A stretch of DNA of 64,000 nt from Aerococcus tenax (GCF_003286645.3 NZ_CP127382.2:806001-870000), one strand, 5' to 3'. Counted from the stretch's first letter, positions 19,658 through 30,538 are shown. Notes: a model not told the origin generated them from the sequence alone. Numbers and translations: made by a program.

Positions 19658-20301
19658 TCTTTAGAATTGGCCATCTCTATGGCAATTTAATGAATACCTA
19701 TGGCGATAATGGAAACCTGCTTATGCTCCAGTACCTTGCCAAGGAAAAGGGACTTCAGGTAGAAAAAGAGATTATTTCTATTGATGATACCTTAGACAGT
19801 GACCGCTATGATTTTATCTTCTTTGGCGGCGGACAAGACTATGAGCAATCGGTAGTGAGCCGTGACTTGCAAAATAAGAAAACAGCCTTGCTTGATTACA
19901 TCGAAAGCAATAAGGTGCTGTTAGGAATTTGTGGGGGCTACCAACTCTTGGGAAATTATTATCAGACCACTAATGGGGAAGAGTACCCCGGTATTGGAGC
20001 CATTGATTTCTATACTAAAAGCTATCCAGAACGTCTGATTGGAACCACAAAAATGCATTGTGATCGTTTTGATGAGGACTATGTGGGCTATGAAAACCAT
20101 GCTGGCCGGACCTATCTTGCTTCTGGCGTAGAGCCTTTGGGGCGGATGGTTGAAGGCTATGGGAATAATGATGAAGACCAGGTGGAGGGAGTTATTTATA
20201 AGAATACCTTTGGCTCTTATTTTCACGGGCCTCTATTAGTTAATAATCCCCATTTGGCTGAAAGATTGATTGATCTGGCCATCGATCAAAAATCGCATTA
20301 G
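19654..20301 (+). CDS. gatD: Lipid II isoglutaminyl synthase, glutaminase subunit GatD
   Basis: 215 residues. It is a class I glutamine amidotransferase-like domain with the nucleophile Cys93 in GICGGYQ and His191 in SYFHGPLL. It releases ammonia from glutamine and passes it to MurT. It is shorter than the well-studied staphylococcal protein (about 243 residues) but has both catalytic residues, and the frame ends cleanly before a terminator. Four-base overlap with murT. Confidence 0.95.
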   Translation: MIFRIGHLYGNLMNTYGDNGNLLMLQYLAKEKGLQVEKEIISIDDTLDSDRYDFIFFGGGQDYEQSVVSRDLQNKKTALLDYIESNKVLLGICGGYQLLGNYYQTTNGEEYPGIGAIDFYTKSYPERLIGTTKMHCDRFDEDYVGYENHAGRTYLASGVEPLGRMVEGYGNNDEDQVEGVIYKNTFGSYFHGPLLVNNPHLAERLIDLAIDQKSH

Positions 20302-20307
20302 GTGGAC

Positions 20308-20339
20308 ACTGGTGGATGAATGCATCTGCCAGTTTTTTT
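20308..20339 (+). terminator. Intrinsic terminator of murT-gatD
   Basis: ACTGGTGGATG (20308-20318) and CATCTGCCAGT (20323-20333) form an 11-base stem with two G-T pairs around AATG, followed by a run of T. Confidence 0.85.
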
Positions 20340-20396
20340 ATGAGTAAAAACAGCTTCAGTGGCCATTAGTTTTAGCTTTTAAAGTTTAGCTGTTTG

Positions 20397-20428
20397 TTGA
20401 CTATTGACTTGACTAAAGTTATTATAAA
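20397..20428 (+). promoter_or_regulatory. Probable promoter region of the tdk operon
   Basis: TTGACT occurs three times in 18 bases (20397, 20404, 20409) ahead of an AT-rich -10 region (TATAAA at 20423, AATAAT at 20427). The best-spaced pair is TTGACT 20404 with AATAAT 20427 (17 bases). The exact -10 is uncertain. Confidence 0.5.
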
Positions 20429-20456
20429 TAATTGAGAATAGTGAGGTATAAAATCC

Positions 20457-21077
20457 ATGGCACAGTTATTTTATCGATACGGGGCAATGAATAGTGGAAA
20501 ATCTTTTGAGATCTTAAAAGTTGCCCATAATTATGAAGAACAAGGTAAACCTGTCAAAGTAATGACTAGCGCGATCGATGACCGGTCAGGGACCATCGGC
20601 GTTATTTCGAGTCGAATAGGAGAAGACCGTGAGGCCTATAGTATCGATCCTGATACTGATATTTTTTCCTATATTGAATCTGAAAATGAAAAGGAAAAAA
20701 TCTACTGTGTCTTAGTTGATGAAGCACAATTTTTAAGTAAGCAGAATATTTTTGATTTGGCCAAAGTGGTCGACCAGTTAAACATACCAGTAATGGCATT
20801 TGGCCTAAAAAATGATTTTCAAAATGAACTTTTTGAAGGCTCCCACTATTTGTTAATTTTGGCTGATAAAATAGAAGAAGTAAAAACAATTTGTTGGTTC
20901 TGTGCTAAAAAAGCAACAATGAACTTACGAATTCATAATGACAAACCGGTATATACTGGTGAACAAATTCAAATTGGTGGTAATGAATCTTATTATCCAG
21001 TATGTCGTAAACATTATAACCACCCCCCATTAGAAGATGGGAAAATCGCAGTTCATCGTGCATCATTATGCCAATAA
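20457..21077 (+). CDS. tdk: Thymidine kinase
   Basis: 206 residues, the usual length for type II thymidine kinase. P-loop GAMNSGKS at 9-16; catalytic Glu89 in VDEAQF; structural zinc ligands Cys146, Cys149, Cys183 and His186. It phosphorylates thymidine for dTMP salvage in the cytosol. First gene of a conserved Firmicute cluster; prfA begins 15 bases downstream. RBS GTGAGG is rather weak. Confidence 0.97.
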   Translation: MAQLFYRYGAMNSGKSFEILKVAHNYEEQGKPVKVMTSAIDDRSGTIGVISSRIGEDREAYSIDPDTDIFSYIESENEKEKIYCVLVDEAQFLSKQNIFDLAKVVDQLNIPVMAFGLKNDFQNELFEGSHYLLILADKIEEVKTICWFCAKKATMNLRIHNDKPVYTGEQIQIGGNESYYPVCRKHYNHPPLEDGKIAVHRASLCQ

Positions 21078-21092
21078 GGGAAGGTTGATTAA

Positions 21093-22175
21093 ATGTTAGA
21101 AGAGCAATTAGATACTTTTATCGCTCGTTATCAAGAGCTTGCTGAACTTTTAAGTGATCCAGATGTGATTAATGACCATAAACGCTTCCGAGACCTAGCT
21201 AAGGAAGAAGCTGATCTACGTCCTAAAGTAGATACTTTTAAGCACTATAAGGAAATTGTTTCAGGCATCGAAGACACTGAAGAGCTGATTAAAGAGACAT
21301 CCGAAGAGGACATGTTAGAGCTGGCTAAGAGTGAACTCGATCAATTAAAAGCTGAGCGTGATGATTTAGAAGAAGAAATTAAGGTTTTAATGTTGCCTAG
21401 TGATCCTAATGATGACAAGAACATTATTATGGAAATCCGTGGGGCAGCTGGTGGGGATGAAGCCCAATTATTCGCAGCTGACCTCTTTGAAATGTATTCG
21501 CGCTATGCAGAATCCCAAGGCTGGCATGTTGAAGTCGCTGACGCCTCATCTAATGACTTAGGGGGCTATAAAGAAATTATTCTTCAAATTTCAGGGGACA
21601 AAGTCTATTCAAAATTAAAATATGAAAGTGGTGCTCATCGGGTGCAACGGGTGCCTAAAACCGAATCCCAAGGTCGGGTCCATACCTCAACAGCTACGGT
21701 TGGCGTCATGCCTGAATTGGAAGACTTAGATTTTGAAATTGATGAGAAGGATATTAGAACCGATATCTACCGCGCTTCTGGTGCTGGTGGGCAACACGTT
21801 AACAAGACCAGTTCAGCGGTACGGATGACCCATATTCCTACTGGGATTCAAGTCGCTATGCAAGACCAACGTTCCCAACAACAAAACCGGGAAAAAGCGA
21901 TGCTTATCTTACGGTCTCGGGTCTATGATTACTATCAATCACAAGAGCAAGATGAATACGACGAAAAAAGAAAGAATTTAGTGGGAACCGGGGATCGTTC
22001 TGAGAGAATTCGGACCTATAATTACCCACAAAACCGGGTAACCGATCACCGGATCAACTTAACTTTACAAAAATTAGATCGCATTATGGGCGGCGAATTA
22101 GATGAAATTATTGACGCCCTAATTCTTGCTGATCAAGCGCAAAAATTAGAGGAACTCAATGAAACGACCATCTAA
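21093..22175 (+). CDS. prfA: Peptide chain release factor 1
   Basis: 360 residues. The GGQ motif that triggers peptide release is at 232-234 ([12 protein letters not shown]). The stop-codon-reading PxT motif is PKT at 188-190 ([14 protein letters not shown]), which marks RF1 (UAA/UAG) rather than RF2. The last 17 bases overlap the start of prmC, whose product methylates the GGQ glutamine. Confidence 0.98.
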   Translation: MLEEQLDTFIARYQELAELLSDPDVINDHKRFRDLAKEEADLRPKVDTFKHYKEIVSGIEDTEELIKETSEEDMLELAKSELDQLKAERDDLEEEIKVLMLPSDPNDDKNIIMEIRGAAGGDEAQLFAADLFEMYSRYAESQGWHVEVADASSNDLGGYKEIILQISGDKVYSKLKYESGAHRVQRVPKTESQGRVHTSTATVGVMPELEDLDFEIDEKDIRTDIYRASGAGGQHVNKTSSAVRMTHIPTGIQVAMQDQRSQQQNREKAMLILRSRVYDYYQSQEQDEYDEKRKNLVGTGDRSERIRTYNYPQNRVTDHRINLTLQKLDRIMGGELDEIIDALILADQAQKLEELNETTI

Positions 22176-23037
22176 TCAGCTACGATTTATAGAAGCTCAG
22201 CAATGGGCTTCTTCTTTTTTGGAATCAAACAGTAAGGACCCAGCCATTGCCTATCACCTTTTATTAGGCATGATGGATTGGGATGTAACGACTTGGTATC
22301 GTAAGCAACAAGATCAAATGGATCTAGTGACCATGAGAAACTACCAGGAAATGTTGAAAAAAATAGTCGATGAGGATATGCCTTACCAGTATTTACTAGG
22401 GGAGGCATGGTTTTATGGCTACCGCTTTCATGTCAACGAGGCTACTTTGATTCCTCGTTTTGATACGGAGCGTTTGATTGATTGCGTTCACTCCTTAAGA
22501 GAAACACGCCAATTGGTCAAACAAGCTGATGTCTTAGATTTAGGAACAGGATCCGGGGCAATTGCAGTCACTTTAGCTAAAGAATTCCCTGATTTGAATT
22601 TGACAGCGGTTGATATCTCTTCAGATGCCCTGGCAGTTGCTAAGGAAAATGCTTATTTTCACCAAGTCACTATTGAATGGATCAAGGGCGATATGCTGGA
22701 TGCAGTAGCTCAGCGAAAATTTGATCTGATTATTTCTAATCCGCCCTATATCAGTGAAAATGAAATTGATGAAATGGGGTCGGACGTCTTAAAGTATGAG
22801 CCGAAGCTAGCTCTCTTTGCCAAAGACGATGGTTATTATTATTATAAGCAATTCGCCCGCCACATCCAGTCCTTTATGAAGGCTGACGGGATCCTATTAA
22901 TGGAATGTGGAAGTCACCAAGCCGCTAAGATTATCAGTCTCTTTAAAAAGTCAAATCCTAAGGCTGAAGTGAAATCGATTAAAGATTATAATGGTATTGA
23001 TCGAATAATCTATGTGCAATGGAAGAAGGATAAATAA
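22159..23037 (+). CDS. prmC: Release factor glutamine methyltransferase
   Basis: 292 residues. An SAM-binding fold with [11 protein letters not shown] and the NPPY motif at 194-197 that binds the target glutamine side chain. It N5-methylates the glutamine of the GGQ motif in release factors. It overlaps prfA by 17 bases, giving tight coupling of enzyme and substrate. Confidence 0.97.
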   Translation: MKRPSNQLRFIEAQQWASSFLESNSKDPAIAYHLLLGMMDWDVTTWYRKQQDQMDLVTMRNYQEMLKKIVDEDMPYQYLLGEAWFYGYRFHVNEATLIPRFDTERLIDCVHSLRETRQLVKQADVLDLGTGSGAIAVTLAKEFPDLNLTAVDISSDALAVAKENAYFHQVTIEWIKGDMLDAVAQRKFDLIISNPPYISENEIDEMGSDVLKYEPKLALFAKDDGYYYYKQFARHIQSFMKADGILLMECGSHQAAKIISLFKKSNPKAEVKSIKDYNGIDRIIYVQWKKDK

Positions 23038-23038
23038 A

Positions 23039-24070
23039 ATGATTACCAAGCGCTTTACATTTGAACAGACTGCTCAGGCAGCAGAATATTTAAAACAAGG
23101 CCAATTGGTTGCCTTCCCTACGGAAACTGTCTTTGGTTTAGGAGCGATTGCGAATAACGAAAGGGCAGTGGCTTCTGTTTATCAAGCTAAGGGGCGTCCT
23201 AGTGATAACCCCCTTATCGTTCATGTCTGCCGTAAAGAAGATTTATTTCGTTATTCTAATATAGTCAATGAAGCGCAAGCTGCAATTGCTAAAAAACTGA
23301 CTGATCAATTCTGGCCGGGGCCTTTGACCTTGATTGTTCCGACTAAGGTTGGAATTTTTGGCCCAACCGTTACCGGGGGGTTAAAGACAGTGGGCATTCG
23401 GATGCCCGACCACGACTTCACCTTAGCAGTCATTAGAGAAACAGGTTTTCCGATTGTGGGACCATCTGCTAATTTATCAGGTAAACCGAGTCCAACGACG
23501 GTTGACCATGTTTTACATGATTTTGATGGTAAAATCGCGGGAGTATTAGATAGTCAACCTACCCATATTGGCGTGGAATCGACGGTGCTAGATATTAGTA
23601 ATCCTGAAGAATTGGCTATTTTAAGACCAGGTGCGATCACCTTAAAAGATTTACGGAATGCCTTACCGGAGCAAAGAATTATCGATGCCACCCAGCAAAT
23701 TGCTGAAGATTCTAAGGAACATCCCAAGGCACCTGGGATGAAATATCGCCACTATAGTCCCCATCAAGAAGTCATTGCCATCAGTCATGACAAGCTCCTT
23801 GAACTTATTGCTTCGAAGCAGGGATTATCTCCTGAGAGTGCGGTGATCGCTAGCGATGAAATATTGAGTCACTTAGATGCTGACCTGCCTACTTTTAGTT
23901 TAGGGACTAATGAAGCAACAGCTACCCACCTTTTATTTGCGGGGTTACGGGCCTTTGATGATAATGATCAAATTAAAAGATTATATGTTGAATTATTAGC
24001 TGATACAGAGGCCAATACCGCTTACCGTAATCGTTTACTAAAAGCTGCCAGTAAAAAGATAGAATCGTAA
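23039..24070 (+). CDS. tsaC: L-threonylcarbamoyladenylate synthase (Sua5/YwlC type)
   Basis: 343 residues from ATG 23039, with GAAGAAGGA upstream; an earlier in-frame start lies inside prmC and is rejected. N-terminal YrdC domain (about 1-205) with FPTETVFGLGA, KGRPSDNPLIVH and WPGPLT motifs, and a C-terminal Sua5 domain (about 240-343). It makes threonylcarbamoyl-AMP for the t6A37 modification of ANN-decoding tRNAs. The prmC-sua5 order is conserved in Firmicutes. Confidence 0.95.
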   Translation: MITKRFTFEQTAQAAEYLKQGQLVAFPTETVFGLGAIANNERAVASVYQAKGRPSDNPLIVHVCRKEDLFRYSNIVNEAQAAIAKKLTDQFWPGPLTLIVPTKVGIFGPTVTGGLKTVGIRMPDHDFTLAVIRETGFPIVGPSANLSGKPSPTTVDHVLHDFDGKIAGVLDSQPTHIGVESTVLDISNPEELAILRPGAITLKDLRNALPEQRIIDATQQIAEDSKEHPKAPGMKYRHYSPHQEVIAISHDKLLELIASKQGLSPESAVIASDEILSHLDADLPTFSLGTNEATATHLLFAGLRAFDDNDQIKRLYVELLADTEANTAYRNRLLKAASKKIES

Positions 24071-24086
24071 ACATCTATCACGATCT

Positions 24087-24124
24087 ATGGTAAAATCGAC
24101 TTAGTATCAACAGATACGATCTGT
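24087..24124 (+). promoter_or_regulatory. Possible internal promoter and inverted repeat before glyA
   Basis: An extended -10-like TGGTAAAAT (about 24088-24096) is followed by ACAGAT-ACG-ATCTGT (24110-24124), a perfect 6-base inverted repeat just ahead of the glyA RBS. It may be a promoter plus operator, or a small leader hairpin. No clear -35 is seen. Confidence 0.4.
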
Positions 24125-24142
24125 ATTGAAAGAAGTGAGATA

Positions 24143-25360
24143 ATGGATGAAGTTTTTACCTTAATTGATCAAGAAAGACAGCGCCAAGAAAATGGTATCG
24201 AGTTGATAGCTAGCGAAAACTGGGTATCTAAGGATGTTTTAGCCGCACAAGGGAGTATTTTAACCAATAAGTATGCGGAAGGCTATCCAGGAAAAAGATA
24301 CTATGGCGGTTGTGAGGTCGTTGATAAGATTGAACAATTAGCCATTGATCGCGCTAAGAAATTATTTAACGCAGACTTTGTGAACGTCCAGCCTTATTCT
24401 GGTTCGGGAGCTAATATGGCCGTTTATGATGCCCTCCTTAAAGCAGGGGATACGGTTTTAGGAATGAATCTGACCGATGGTGGGCATTTGACCCATGGCT
24501 CTCCAGTTAATTTCTCTGGACGGCGCTATCATTTTGTTTCCTACGGTGTCGATCCCGAAAGCGAACAGCTGGATTATTCCGCTATTCGTCAAACTGCCTT
24601 GGAGGCAAAGCCAAAAATGATTGTGGCAGGATATTCTGCTTACTCTAGAAAGTTAGACTTTAAAGCCTTTCGCCAAATCGCTGATGAAGTTGGGGCCCTT
24701 TTAATGGTCGATATGGCTCATTTTGCTGGTTTGGTAGCAGCTGGAATCCATGAAAATCCAGTTGATTATGCTGATGTAGTGACTTCAACTACCCATAAAA
24801 CCCTGAGAGGTCCCCGGGGAGCGATTATTCTAACCAATAATCCTGACTACGCTAAAAAAATTAATAGCCGAATTTTTCCTGGTAACCAAGGTGGTCCCTT
24901 ACTCCATGTGATTGCTGCTAAGGCGGTCGCTTTTCAAGAAGCTTTAAATCCTGACTTTAAAGATTATATGGAAAACGTAGTGATCAATGCCCGGGCCATG
25001 GCTAGCGAATTTAGTAAAGCTGGTATTCATGTGGTGTCTGGTGGAACGGATAACCACTTAATCGCTTTTAGAGTCAGTGACTTTGACTTAACGGGTAAAG
25101 CCGTTGAAGAGAAGCTTGGTCAAGTCCATATCACGGTCAATAAGAACACCATTCCAGGTGAAACTTTGCCGCCTACCCAATGCAGTGGCATTCGCATCGG
25201 GACACCAGCGATAACGACACGTGGCTTTACCGCAGATGTTTGTCGCTTGCTGGCACAATTGATTGTTCAAGTTGTCAAATATTTTGATGATGATCAAGTC
25301 ATTGCCAAGGTTAAGGAACAAGTTAAGCAACTGACCCAAAAATATCCGCTCAGTGAGTAA
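24143..25360 (+). CDS. glyA: Serine hydroxymethyltransferase
   Basis: 405 residues. PLP-dependent enzyme that interconverts serine and glycine and charges tetrahydrofolate with a one-carbon unit. The PLP lysine is Lys219 in [12 protein letters not shown]. Other family motifs include [23 protein letters not shown] and FPGNQGGPL. Upstream of upp with the same orientation, as in Bacillus. Confidence 0.98.
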   Translation: MDEVFTLIDQERQRQENGIELIASENWVSKDVLAAQGSILTNKYAEGYPGKRYYGGCEVVDKIEQLAIDRAKKLFNADFVNVQPYSGSGANMAVYDALLKAGDTVLGMNLTDGGHLTHGSPVNFSGRRYHFVSYGVDPESEQLDYSAIRQTALEAKPKMIVAGYSAYSRKLDFKAFRQIADEVGALLMVDMAHFAGLVAAGIHENPVDYADVVTSTTHKTLRGPRGAIILTNNPDYAKKINSRIFPGNQGGPLLHVIAAKAVAFQEALNPDFKDYMENVVINARAMASEFSKAGIHVVSGGTDNHLIAFRVSDFDLTGKAVEEKLGQVHITVNKNTIPGETLPPTQCSGIRIGTPAITTRGFTADVCRLLAQLIVQVVKYFDDDQVIAKVKEQVKQLTQKYPLSE

Positions 25361-25395
25361 AGTAGGGAAATAGATTTAAAAAGAAGGAGTTTCTT

Positions 25396-26037
25396 ATGAA
25401 CAAAGAAGGATTACATATTGTTAACCACCCCTTAGTACAACACAAATTAGCGATTTTACGCGATAAAGACTTAGGGAGTAAGGACTTTCGTGAACTGGTT
25501 GATGAAATCACGGTTTTTGTTGGTTATGAAGCGACACGTGACTTGCCATTAAAAGAAGTTGAAGTCGAAACCCCGATTACAAAAACGACTCAAAAAATGA
25601 TTACTGGTAAAAAGATGGCCATTGTTCCTATACTTCGGGCTGGCTTAGGTATGGTTGACGGAATCCTATCTTTATCACCAGCCGCTAAAGTAGGCCATAT
25701 TGGTATGTACCGTGATGAAGAAACTCTAGAACCACACGAGTATTTCTTTAAAATGCCTAGCGACATTGAAGAACGTCAAGTACTTGTTGTAGACCCCATG
25801 TTAGCAACAGGTGGATCAGCTATTCTAGCCATTGAGGCCTTGATGAAACGCAATGTTTCGCCTGCCGATATTAAGTTCTTATGTATGGTTGCTGCTCCTG
25901 AAGGGGTAGAAGCTTTACAAGCAGCTCATCCAGAAGTGGAAATTTATACAGCAGCTCTTGACGAAAAGCTCAATGAAGATGGCTATATTGTTCCTGGTTT
26001 AGGGGACGCTGGTGACCGCTTGTTCGGTACCCTTTAA
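25396..26037 (+). CDS. upp: Uracil phosphoribosyltransferase
   Basis: 213 residues, ATG after AAGAAGGAG. It makes UMP from uracil and PRPP (pyrimidine salvage). The PRPP-binding loop [11 protein letters not shown] and the uracil-binding [13 protein letters not shown] end are present. Follows glyA by 35 bases. Confidence 0.98.
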   Translation: MNKEGLHIVNHPLVQHKLAILRDKDLGSKDFRELVDEITVFVGYEATRDLPLKEVEVETPITKTTQKMITGKKMAIVPILRAGLGMVDGILSLSPAAKVGHIGMYRDEETLEPHEYFFKMPSDIEERQVLVVDPMLATGGSAILAIEALMKRNVSPADIKFLCMVAAPEGVEALQAAHPEVEIYTAALDEKLNEDGYIVPGLGDAGDRLFGTL

Positions 26038-26091
26038 TTTAAGGAAAAAGTTTCGTTAGAAAGCATAGGAAAATGGATGGTGTCTAAATAA

Positions 26092-27405
26092 ATGGAAACG
26101 ATGGTCGTTAAAGGCGGTCAGCGCTTAGAAGGAACTGTACAAGTCGATGGAGCCAAAAACACGGTGCTTCCTATTTTGGCTGCAACATTATTAGCCGAAG
26201 AAGGAAAAAGTGTTATTGAAAATTGCCCTTTATTTTCTGATGTCTATTTGATGAATAAGGTTTTAGATTACCTTGATGCTCAAGTGGACTTTGATGAAGC
26301 AGCTGGAGTGATAACAGTGGATGCTAGTGGGGCTATCCAAAGTGAAGCGCCCTTTGAATTTGTCAGTAAGATGCGCGCCAGTGTCGTCGTTATGGGACCT
26401 TTATTAGCTCGCTTAGGTTGTGTCAAAGTGGCCATGCCAGGGGGTTGTGCTATTGGCTCACGTCCCATTGACTTACATATTAAGGGTTTTGAGGCCCTGG
26501 GAGCTAAGGTGACGACCGAAAATGGTTATATTGAAGCTCGTTGTGATGAATTAGTCGGTACTGATATTTACCTGGACTTTCCTAGTGTAGGAGCAACTGA
26601 AAATATTATGATGGCGGCAACTTTAGCCAAAGGGGACACCATTTTAGAAAATGTTGCTAAGGAACCTGAAATTGTTGACTTGGCTAATTTCCTCAACCGT
26701 ATGGGGGCAAGGATCTCTGGGGCAGGTACCGATATCATCCGAATTCGAGGCGTTGAGTCCCTGCATGGTACCCAGCATGCCGTCATCCATGACCGCATTG
26801 AAGCGGGAACATTTATGGTAGCTGCAGCAGTCACTGGGGGCAATGTCCTGGTTAAAGACGCGGTAGCAGAACATAATCTTCCCTTAATTTCTAAATTAAA
26901 GGAAATGGGGGTTCAAATTGAAGAAGAAATGGAAGGAATACGGGTTATCGGCCCGAAAGAATTAAAGGCCACAAATATAAAAACCATGCCCTATCCCGGT
27001 TTTCCGACAGATATGCAGGCCCAATTCAGCATTGCCCAAGCCATTGCCCATGGAAGTTCAAAATTAGAAGAGACTGTTTTTGAAAATCGTTTTATGCACT
27101 TAGAAGAATTAAGACGAATGAACGTTTCTTTTAATATTACCAGTGATACTGCAACGATTGATGGCCCTAACCACTTACAGGGAGCAGCAGTTGTGGCAAC
27201 TGATTTACGTGCAGCAGCGGCTCTTATTATTGCTGGTTTAGTGGCAGAGGGCATTACTAAAGTAAGTAAACTAGAGTATCTCGATCGTGGCTACGCTAAT
27301 TTTGACAAAAAATTGCAAGCTTTGGGAGCTAAGGTTATTCGGCTTGATCTTGATAAATATAGTCAGGAAGAAATTGAAAGCCGCTTAGATGAGGTTGGAT
27401 CATGA
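26092..27405 (+). CDS. murA: UDP-N-acetylglucosamine 1-carboxyvinyltransferase
   Basis: 437 residues. First committed step of peptidoglycan synthesis: enolpyruvyl transfer from PEP to UDP-GlcNAc. Catalytic Cys119 ([11 protein letters not shown]), the fosfomycin target, is present, so there is no sequence basis for intrinsic fosfomycin resistance at that residue. Lys22-Asn23 also match the active site. A second ATG 9 bases on (26101) is an alternative start; the RBS is weak. The stop overlaps epuA as ATGA. Many Firmicutes have two MurA paralogues; linkage to epuA favours the MurA1 type. Confidence 0.96.
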   Translation: METMVVKGGQRLEGTVQVDGAKNTVLPILAATLLAEEGKSVIENCPLFSDVYLMNKVLDYLDAQVDFDEAAGVITVDASGAIQSEAPFEFVSKMRASVVVMGPLLARLGCVKVAMPGGCAIGSRPIDLHIKGFEALGAKVTTENGYIEARCDELVGTDIYLDFPSVGATENIMMAATLAKGDTILENVAKEPEIVDLANFLNRMGARISGAGTDIIRIRGVESLHGTQHAVIHDRIEAGTFMVAAAVTGGNVLVKDAVAEHNLPLISKLKEMGVQIEEEMEGIRVIGPKELKATNIKTMPYPGFPTDMQAQFSIAQAIAHGSSKLEETVFENRFMHLEELRRMNVSFNITSDTATIDGPNHLQGAAVVATDLRAAAALIIAGLVAEGITKVSKLEYLDRGYANFDKKLQALGAKVIRLDLDKYSQEEIESRLDEVGS

Positions 27406-27587
27406 ACAAGGAGCTTTTAGTCAGTCGATTTAAAAACATGTTTAAGTGGTTACTTATTTGCCTTTTAGGAATGGTCCTCTTATTTTTAATTGGATTATTA
27501 CCTGGTTATGGTATTAGTAGTGACCACCAGCTATTTAACGTCTTTAACCAAGATGTTTGGAACCATCTATACGCTTTCTTTCAATAA
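27402..27587 (+). CDS. epuA: EpuA-family small membrane protein (DNA-directed RNA polymerase subunit beta family)
   Basis: 61 residues. One hydrophobic membrane segment (about 14-33, [20 protein letters not shown]) followed by [27 protein letters not shown]. This matches the EpuA family (the name 'RNA polymerase subunit beta' in databases comes from fusions and is misleading). In streptococci epuA also follows murA. It was reported in pneumococcus in connection with the EndA nuclease; its exact job is unknown. Translationally coupled to murA by a 4-base overlap. Confidence 0.85.
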   Translation: MNKELLVSRFKNMFKWLLICLLGMVLLFLIGLLPGYGISSDHQLFNVFNQDVWNHLYAFFQ

Positions 27588-27597
27588 AAACTAAATG

Positions 27598-27647
27598 AAA
27601 AGGAGCGACTTCAGTGAAAGATTATTCACTGGAGTCGCTCCTTTTTT
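27598..27647. terminator. Strong bidirectional terminator between epuA and rnjA
   Basis: A stem of about 21 pairs with one G-T pair (27598-27618 with 27625-27645) around a six-base loop, flanked by A-rich and T-rich runs, between converging genes. Confidence 0.92.
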
Positions 27648-27661
27648 ACTTGCTCATTAGC

Positions 27662-29335
27662 TTAAACCGGCATGATAACAGGTAGAATCATTGGATTACG
27701 TTTGGTACGCTTGTGTAGGAAAGGATAGAGAGCATTTTGAATACTGTCACGGAGTATTTTCTCATTGACTTCCTTTCCTGAGTTGAGATGACCAATAACC
27801 GTCGTTTGAACAACCTTTTGGGCATCTTTAATTAAGTCGCCAGATTCACGCATATAAATAAATCCACGTGAGACAATGTCAGGACCTGCAACTAATTCGT
27901 TATTTTCAAAGTTAACGGTAACGACAACGATGACGATACCATCCTCGGAAAGATTATGCCGGTCACGGAGGACAATATTACCGATATCACCGATCCCCTT
28001 ACCATCAACATAGACAGCATCAGCAGGTACCTTACCAGCCTCTCGCCAGGAGTCTTGGGTTAGGGCAGCAACTTGTCCATTATCATGGATGATGACGTTT
28101 TCTTCAGGTACACCAACAGCTTGGGCAGTTTCACCATGAACACAAAGCATGCGGTACTCCCCATGAACAGGCATAAAGAATTTTGGCTTCATTAAGCGAA
28201 GTAATAACTTTTGTTGTTCTTGACTAGCGTGTCCCGAAGTATGGACATTATTAATCTTGCCATGAACCACCTCAGCACCAGATTCTAATAACTTGTTAAT
28301 CAGATTATTGACGCTGGATAAGTTACCAGGAATAGGGGAAGAAGAAAATACGACGGTATCTGTTGGGTGCAAGGTCACTTGCCGGTGGGTGCCATTAGCA
28401 ATCCGACTTAGGGCAGCTAGTGGTTCCCCTTGAGACCCTGTACACATAATCATGATCTCGTTATCCGGATAGTCATTAATTTCTTTTGCTTCAATGAAGG
28501 TACCTTCAGGAATATTAAAATAGCCAATTTCTTGGGCATTACGGAAGGCATTCTCCATTGAGCGTCCAAATACGGCAATTTTTCTGCCAGTGTTGACTGC
28601 TATTTCTATGGCCTCACTTAACCTGGAGATATTAGAAGCAAAGGAAGCAAAAATGATTCTGCCTTCGATTGGTGTCATAATATCTTTCAATGAATTGGAC
28701 ACATAGTGTTCAGACATGGTCCAACCAGGAACTTCAGAGTTTGTTGAATCAGCTAATAGGAGTAAGAGTCCCTCATCACCGATACGAGCCATTTTGTGCA
28801 AGTCTGCATGCTTACCAATTGGAGTGAAATCGAATTTATAGTCTCCTGTGAAAGCAACGGCTCCAACGGGAGTCTTCACTAAAATCCCCTTGGCGCCAGG
28901 AATTGAGTGGTTTACTGTGAAGAATGAAACGGAAGTTTTATCAAAATTAATCACAGATTCATCATCGATTTCATGTAAAATCGCATCACCTAATAAACCA
29001 TGTTCTTCTAATTTGCCTCGAATTAAAGCCAGTGCTAATTGATCAGCATAAATGGGAAAATTCACTTGTTTTAATAACCAAGGAATTCCACCAATATGGT
29101 CTTCGTGGCCATGGGAAACAAAGATTCCTTTTACCTTATCCTTATTCTCAATGAGGTAGCTATAGTCTGAAATCACATAATCGATGCCAAGTAATTCATC
29201 ATCAGGAAATTTAACCCCATTATCCATAATAATGATTTCGTCTTGGTATTGGACCACGTACATATTCTTCCCAATTTCGCCAAGACCACCAATGGCAAAG
29301 ACATAAACTTCATTATCTTTTACTTCAAAACTCAT
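27662..29335 (-). CDS. rnjA: Ribonuclease J1
   Basis: 557 residues. Metallo-beta-lactamase/beta-CASP nuclease: HGHEDH motif at 75-80, further motifs FTGDYKFDFTP and TSGHASQEQQ, and a C-terminal extension. RNase J has 5'-to-3' exonuclease and endonuclease activity and acts in mRNA decay and rRNA maturation. The upstream partner rpoY identifies it as RNase J1 rather than J2. Its ATG shares one base with the rpoY stop (TAATG). Confidence 0.96.
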   Translation of the reverse strand: MSFEVKDNEVYVFAIGGLGEIGKNMYVVQYQDEIIIMDNGVKFPDDELLGIDYVISDYSYLIENKDKVKGIFVSHGHEDHIGGIPWLLKQVNFPIYADQLALALIRGKLEEHGLLGDAILHEIDDESVINFDKTSVSFFTVNHSIPGAKGILVKTPVGAVAFTGDYKFDFTPIGKHADLHKMARIGDEGLLLLLADSTNSEVPGWTMSEHYVSNSLKDIMTPIEGRIIFASFASNISRLSEAIEIAVNTGRKIAVFGRSMENAFRNAQEIGYFNIPEGTFIEAKEINDYPDNEIMIMCTGSQGEPLAALSRIANGTHRQVTLHPTDTVVFSSSPIPGNLSSVNNLINKLLESGAEVVHGKINNVHTSGHASQEQQKLLLRLMKPKFFMPVHGEYRMLCVHGETAQAVGVPEENVIIHDNGQVAALTQDSWREAGKVPADAVYVDGKGIGDIGNIVLRDRHNLSEDGIVIVVVTVNFENNELVAGPDIVSRGFIYMRESGDLIKDAQKVVQTTVIGHLNSGKEVNEKILRDSIQNALYPFLHKRTKRNPMILPVIMPV

Positions 29336-29553
29336 TATTTATCAAACTCCGTAAGATGAAAATCTGGGCTTTTTTGTTCATAGGCCAGATGGGCTTCATC
29401 TAATGCTTGGATGTGTTCAACGAGATAAGGGGTATTTTCTCGTAATTGTTGGCGTACATCGATAATGCTATCGGACTCGATATAGAGTGCTTGAGTTTTT
29501 TCACGAACAGGTGCTTCGTTAGCTTTTTCTTGATAAGTCACCTTAAATATCAT
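29335..29553 (-). CDS. rpoY: RNA polymerase epsilon subunit
   Basis: 72 residues, DUF1447/YkzG family, a small RNA polymerase-associated subunit of Firmicutes. The sequence begins MIFKVTYQEKANEAPVREKT and ends EQKSPDFHLTEFDK, which fits the family. The rpoY-rnjA pair is a conserved operon, linking a transcription accessory protein to mRNA decay. ATG follows AAAAGGAG. Confidence 0.95.
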   Translation of the reverse strand: MIFKVTYQEKANEAPVREKTQALYIESDSIIDVRQQLRENTPYLVEHIQALDEAHLAYEQKSPDFHLTEFDK

Positions 29554-29617
29554 AAAATTCTCCTTTTCTAGTATAAATTAGCTTGTTTATTGGAATTGAA
29601 TCAATATCGCTTGTTCT

Positions 29618-29626
29618 ATTTTAGCA
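29618..29626 (-). promoter_or_regulatory. Extended -10 of the rpoY-rnjA promoter
   Basis: On the - strand TGCTAAAAT (an extended TGn -10) lies about 65 bases before the rpoY start. A -35 is not obvious, as usual for extended -10 promoters. Confidence 0.45.
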
Positions 29627-29686
29627 TAATGACAGAGCTTTGCCTAAATAAAGTTGTTCTAGCAAGTTCCTGCTTCATTAGGCGAG

Positions 29687-30364
29687 TTAAACATAAAAAT
29701 AAATCGATATAAATTGGCAGGCGGTCCCTAATAGAACAAATAGGTGCCAAATGGTATGAAAATAGACATATTTATGATCGAAACGATAGAAAGAAGTCCC
29801 TAGCGAATAAAAAAGTCCTCCGGCTAAAAGCCATAGAAGGCCAGCTAGAGATACCGACTGGATGATCGGGTAAACAATAAAGACAGCTAGCCAGCCCATA
29901 CTTAAATAAATGTAGGTTGAGTATTTTTTCAACCAATGTCGCTTATAGATTTCACAATAAAGACCTAGGGCTACAATTAACCACTCAATGAAGAAAATTA
30001 GCCAGCCCAGGGGGTTGTTTAAAGCAATTAAACAAAAGGGGCTATAGGAGCCAGCAATGAGAAAATAAATACTGCAATGATCAAAAAAGCGGAAGATTGG
30101 GGCTACCTTGGTAAAATATAGAGCATGGTACATGGTTGAGAAGAAATATAAGTTAACCATCGACAAGCCATAAATGGTGTAAGCCATTAGCCGGTTAAGT
30201 TCTTGAAAATGGAGAGCTTTGCTAATTAAAAGTCCCGTACCAATTAAGGCTAGCAGTAAGCCAATGCCATGGCTAATCGCACTAAAAATTTGACTTGTTA
30301 CTTGATAGGATCGCGAATTCAATATCTGGTGATTTGAAAACAAGAGGTTTGGTTGCTTTTCCAT
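29687..30364 (-). CDS. Hemolysin III / PAQR family membrane protein
   Basis: About 225 residues from the preferred start at 30364 (MEKQPNLLF), which has AGTAGG upstream; in-frame starts at 30382 and 30412 are possible, but a TATAAT-like -10 overlaps the longest. Seven membrane segments and the conserved histidines of the HlyIII/PAQR fold (STMYHAL, FRFFDHCSIYFLIAGSYSP, FHTIWHLFVL) are seen. The family binds a metal ion and is linked to membrane lipid or ceramide-like hydrolysis; the 'hemolysin' name comes from a Bacillus cereus protein and does not prove haemolysis. Confidence 0.88.
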   Translation of the reverse strand: MEKQPNLLFSNHQILNSRSYQVTSQIFSAISHGIGLLLALIGTGLLISKALHFQELNRLMAYTIYGLSMVNLYFFSTMYHALYFTKVAPIFRFFDHCSIYFLIAGSYSPFCLIALNNPLGWLIFFIEWLIVALGLYCEIYKRHWLKKYSTYIYLSMGWLAVFIVYPIIQSVSLAGLLWLLAGGLFYSLGTSFYRFDHKYVYFHTIWHLFVLLGTACQFISIYFYV

Positions 30365-30504
30365 GGTCATCCTACTTTCCATTAAGCTCACTTTATAATT
30401 ATATAATAACACAAATCCTTAATCGGTGTTGGAGGAAGAAAATGTGGACTTTGTCTTGCAAGCTTGAGTTAAAGTCGTCCTAATTTATCTTTAATAGCGT
30501 CTTC

Positions 30505-30513
30505 TGCTATAAT
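30505..30513 (+). promoter_or_regulatory. Extended -10 promoter of the GTPase gene
   Basis: TGCTATAAT, a perfect extended -10, about 25 bases before the ATG at 30539. The leader is therefore very short (about 18 bases) but includes GAGGAGG. Confidence 0.6.
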
Positions 30514-30538
30514 TGTAGGGAACTGAGGAGGTAGCAGA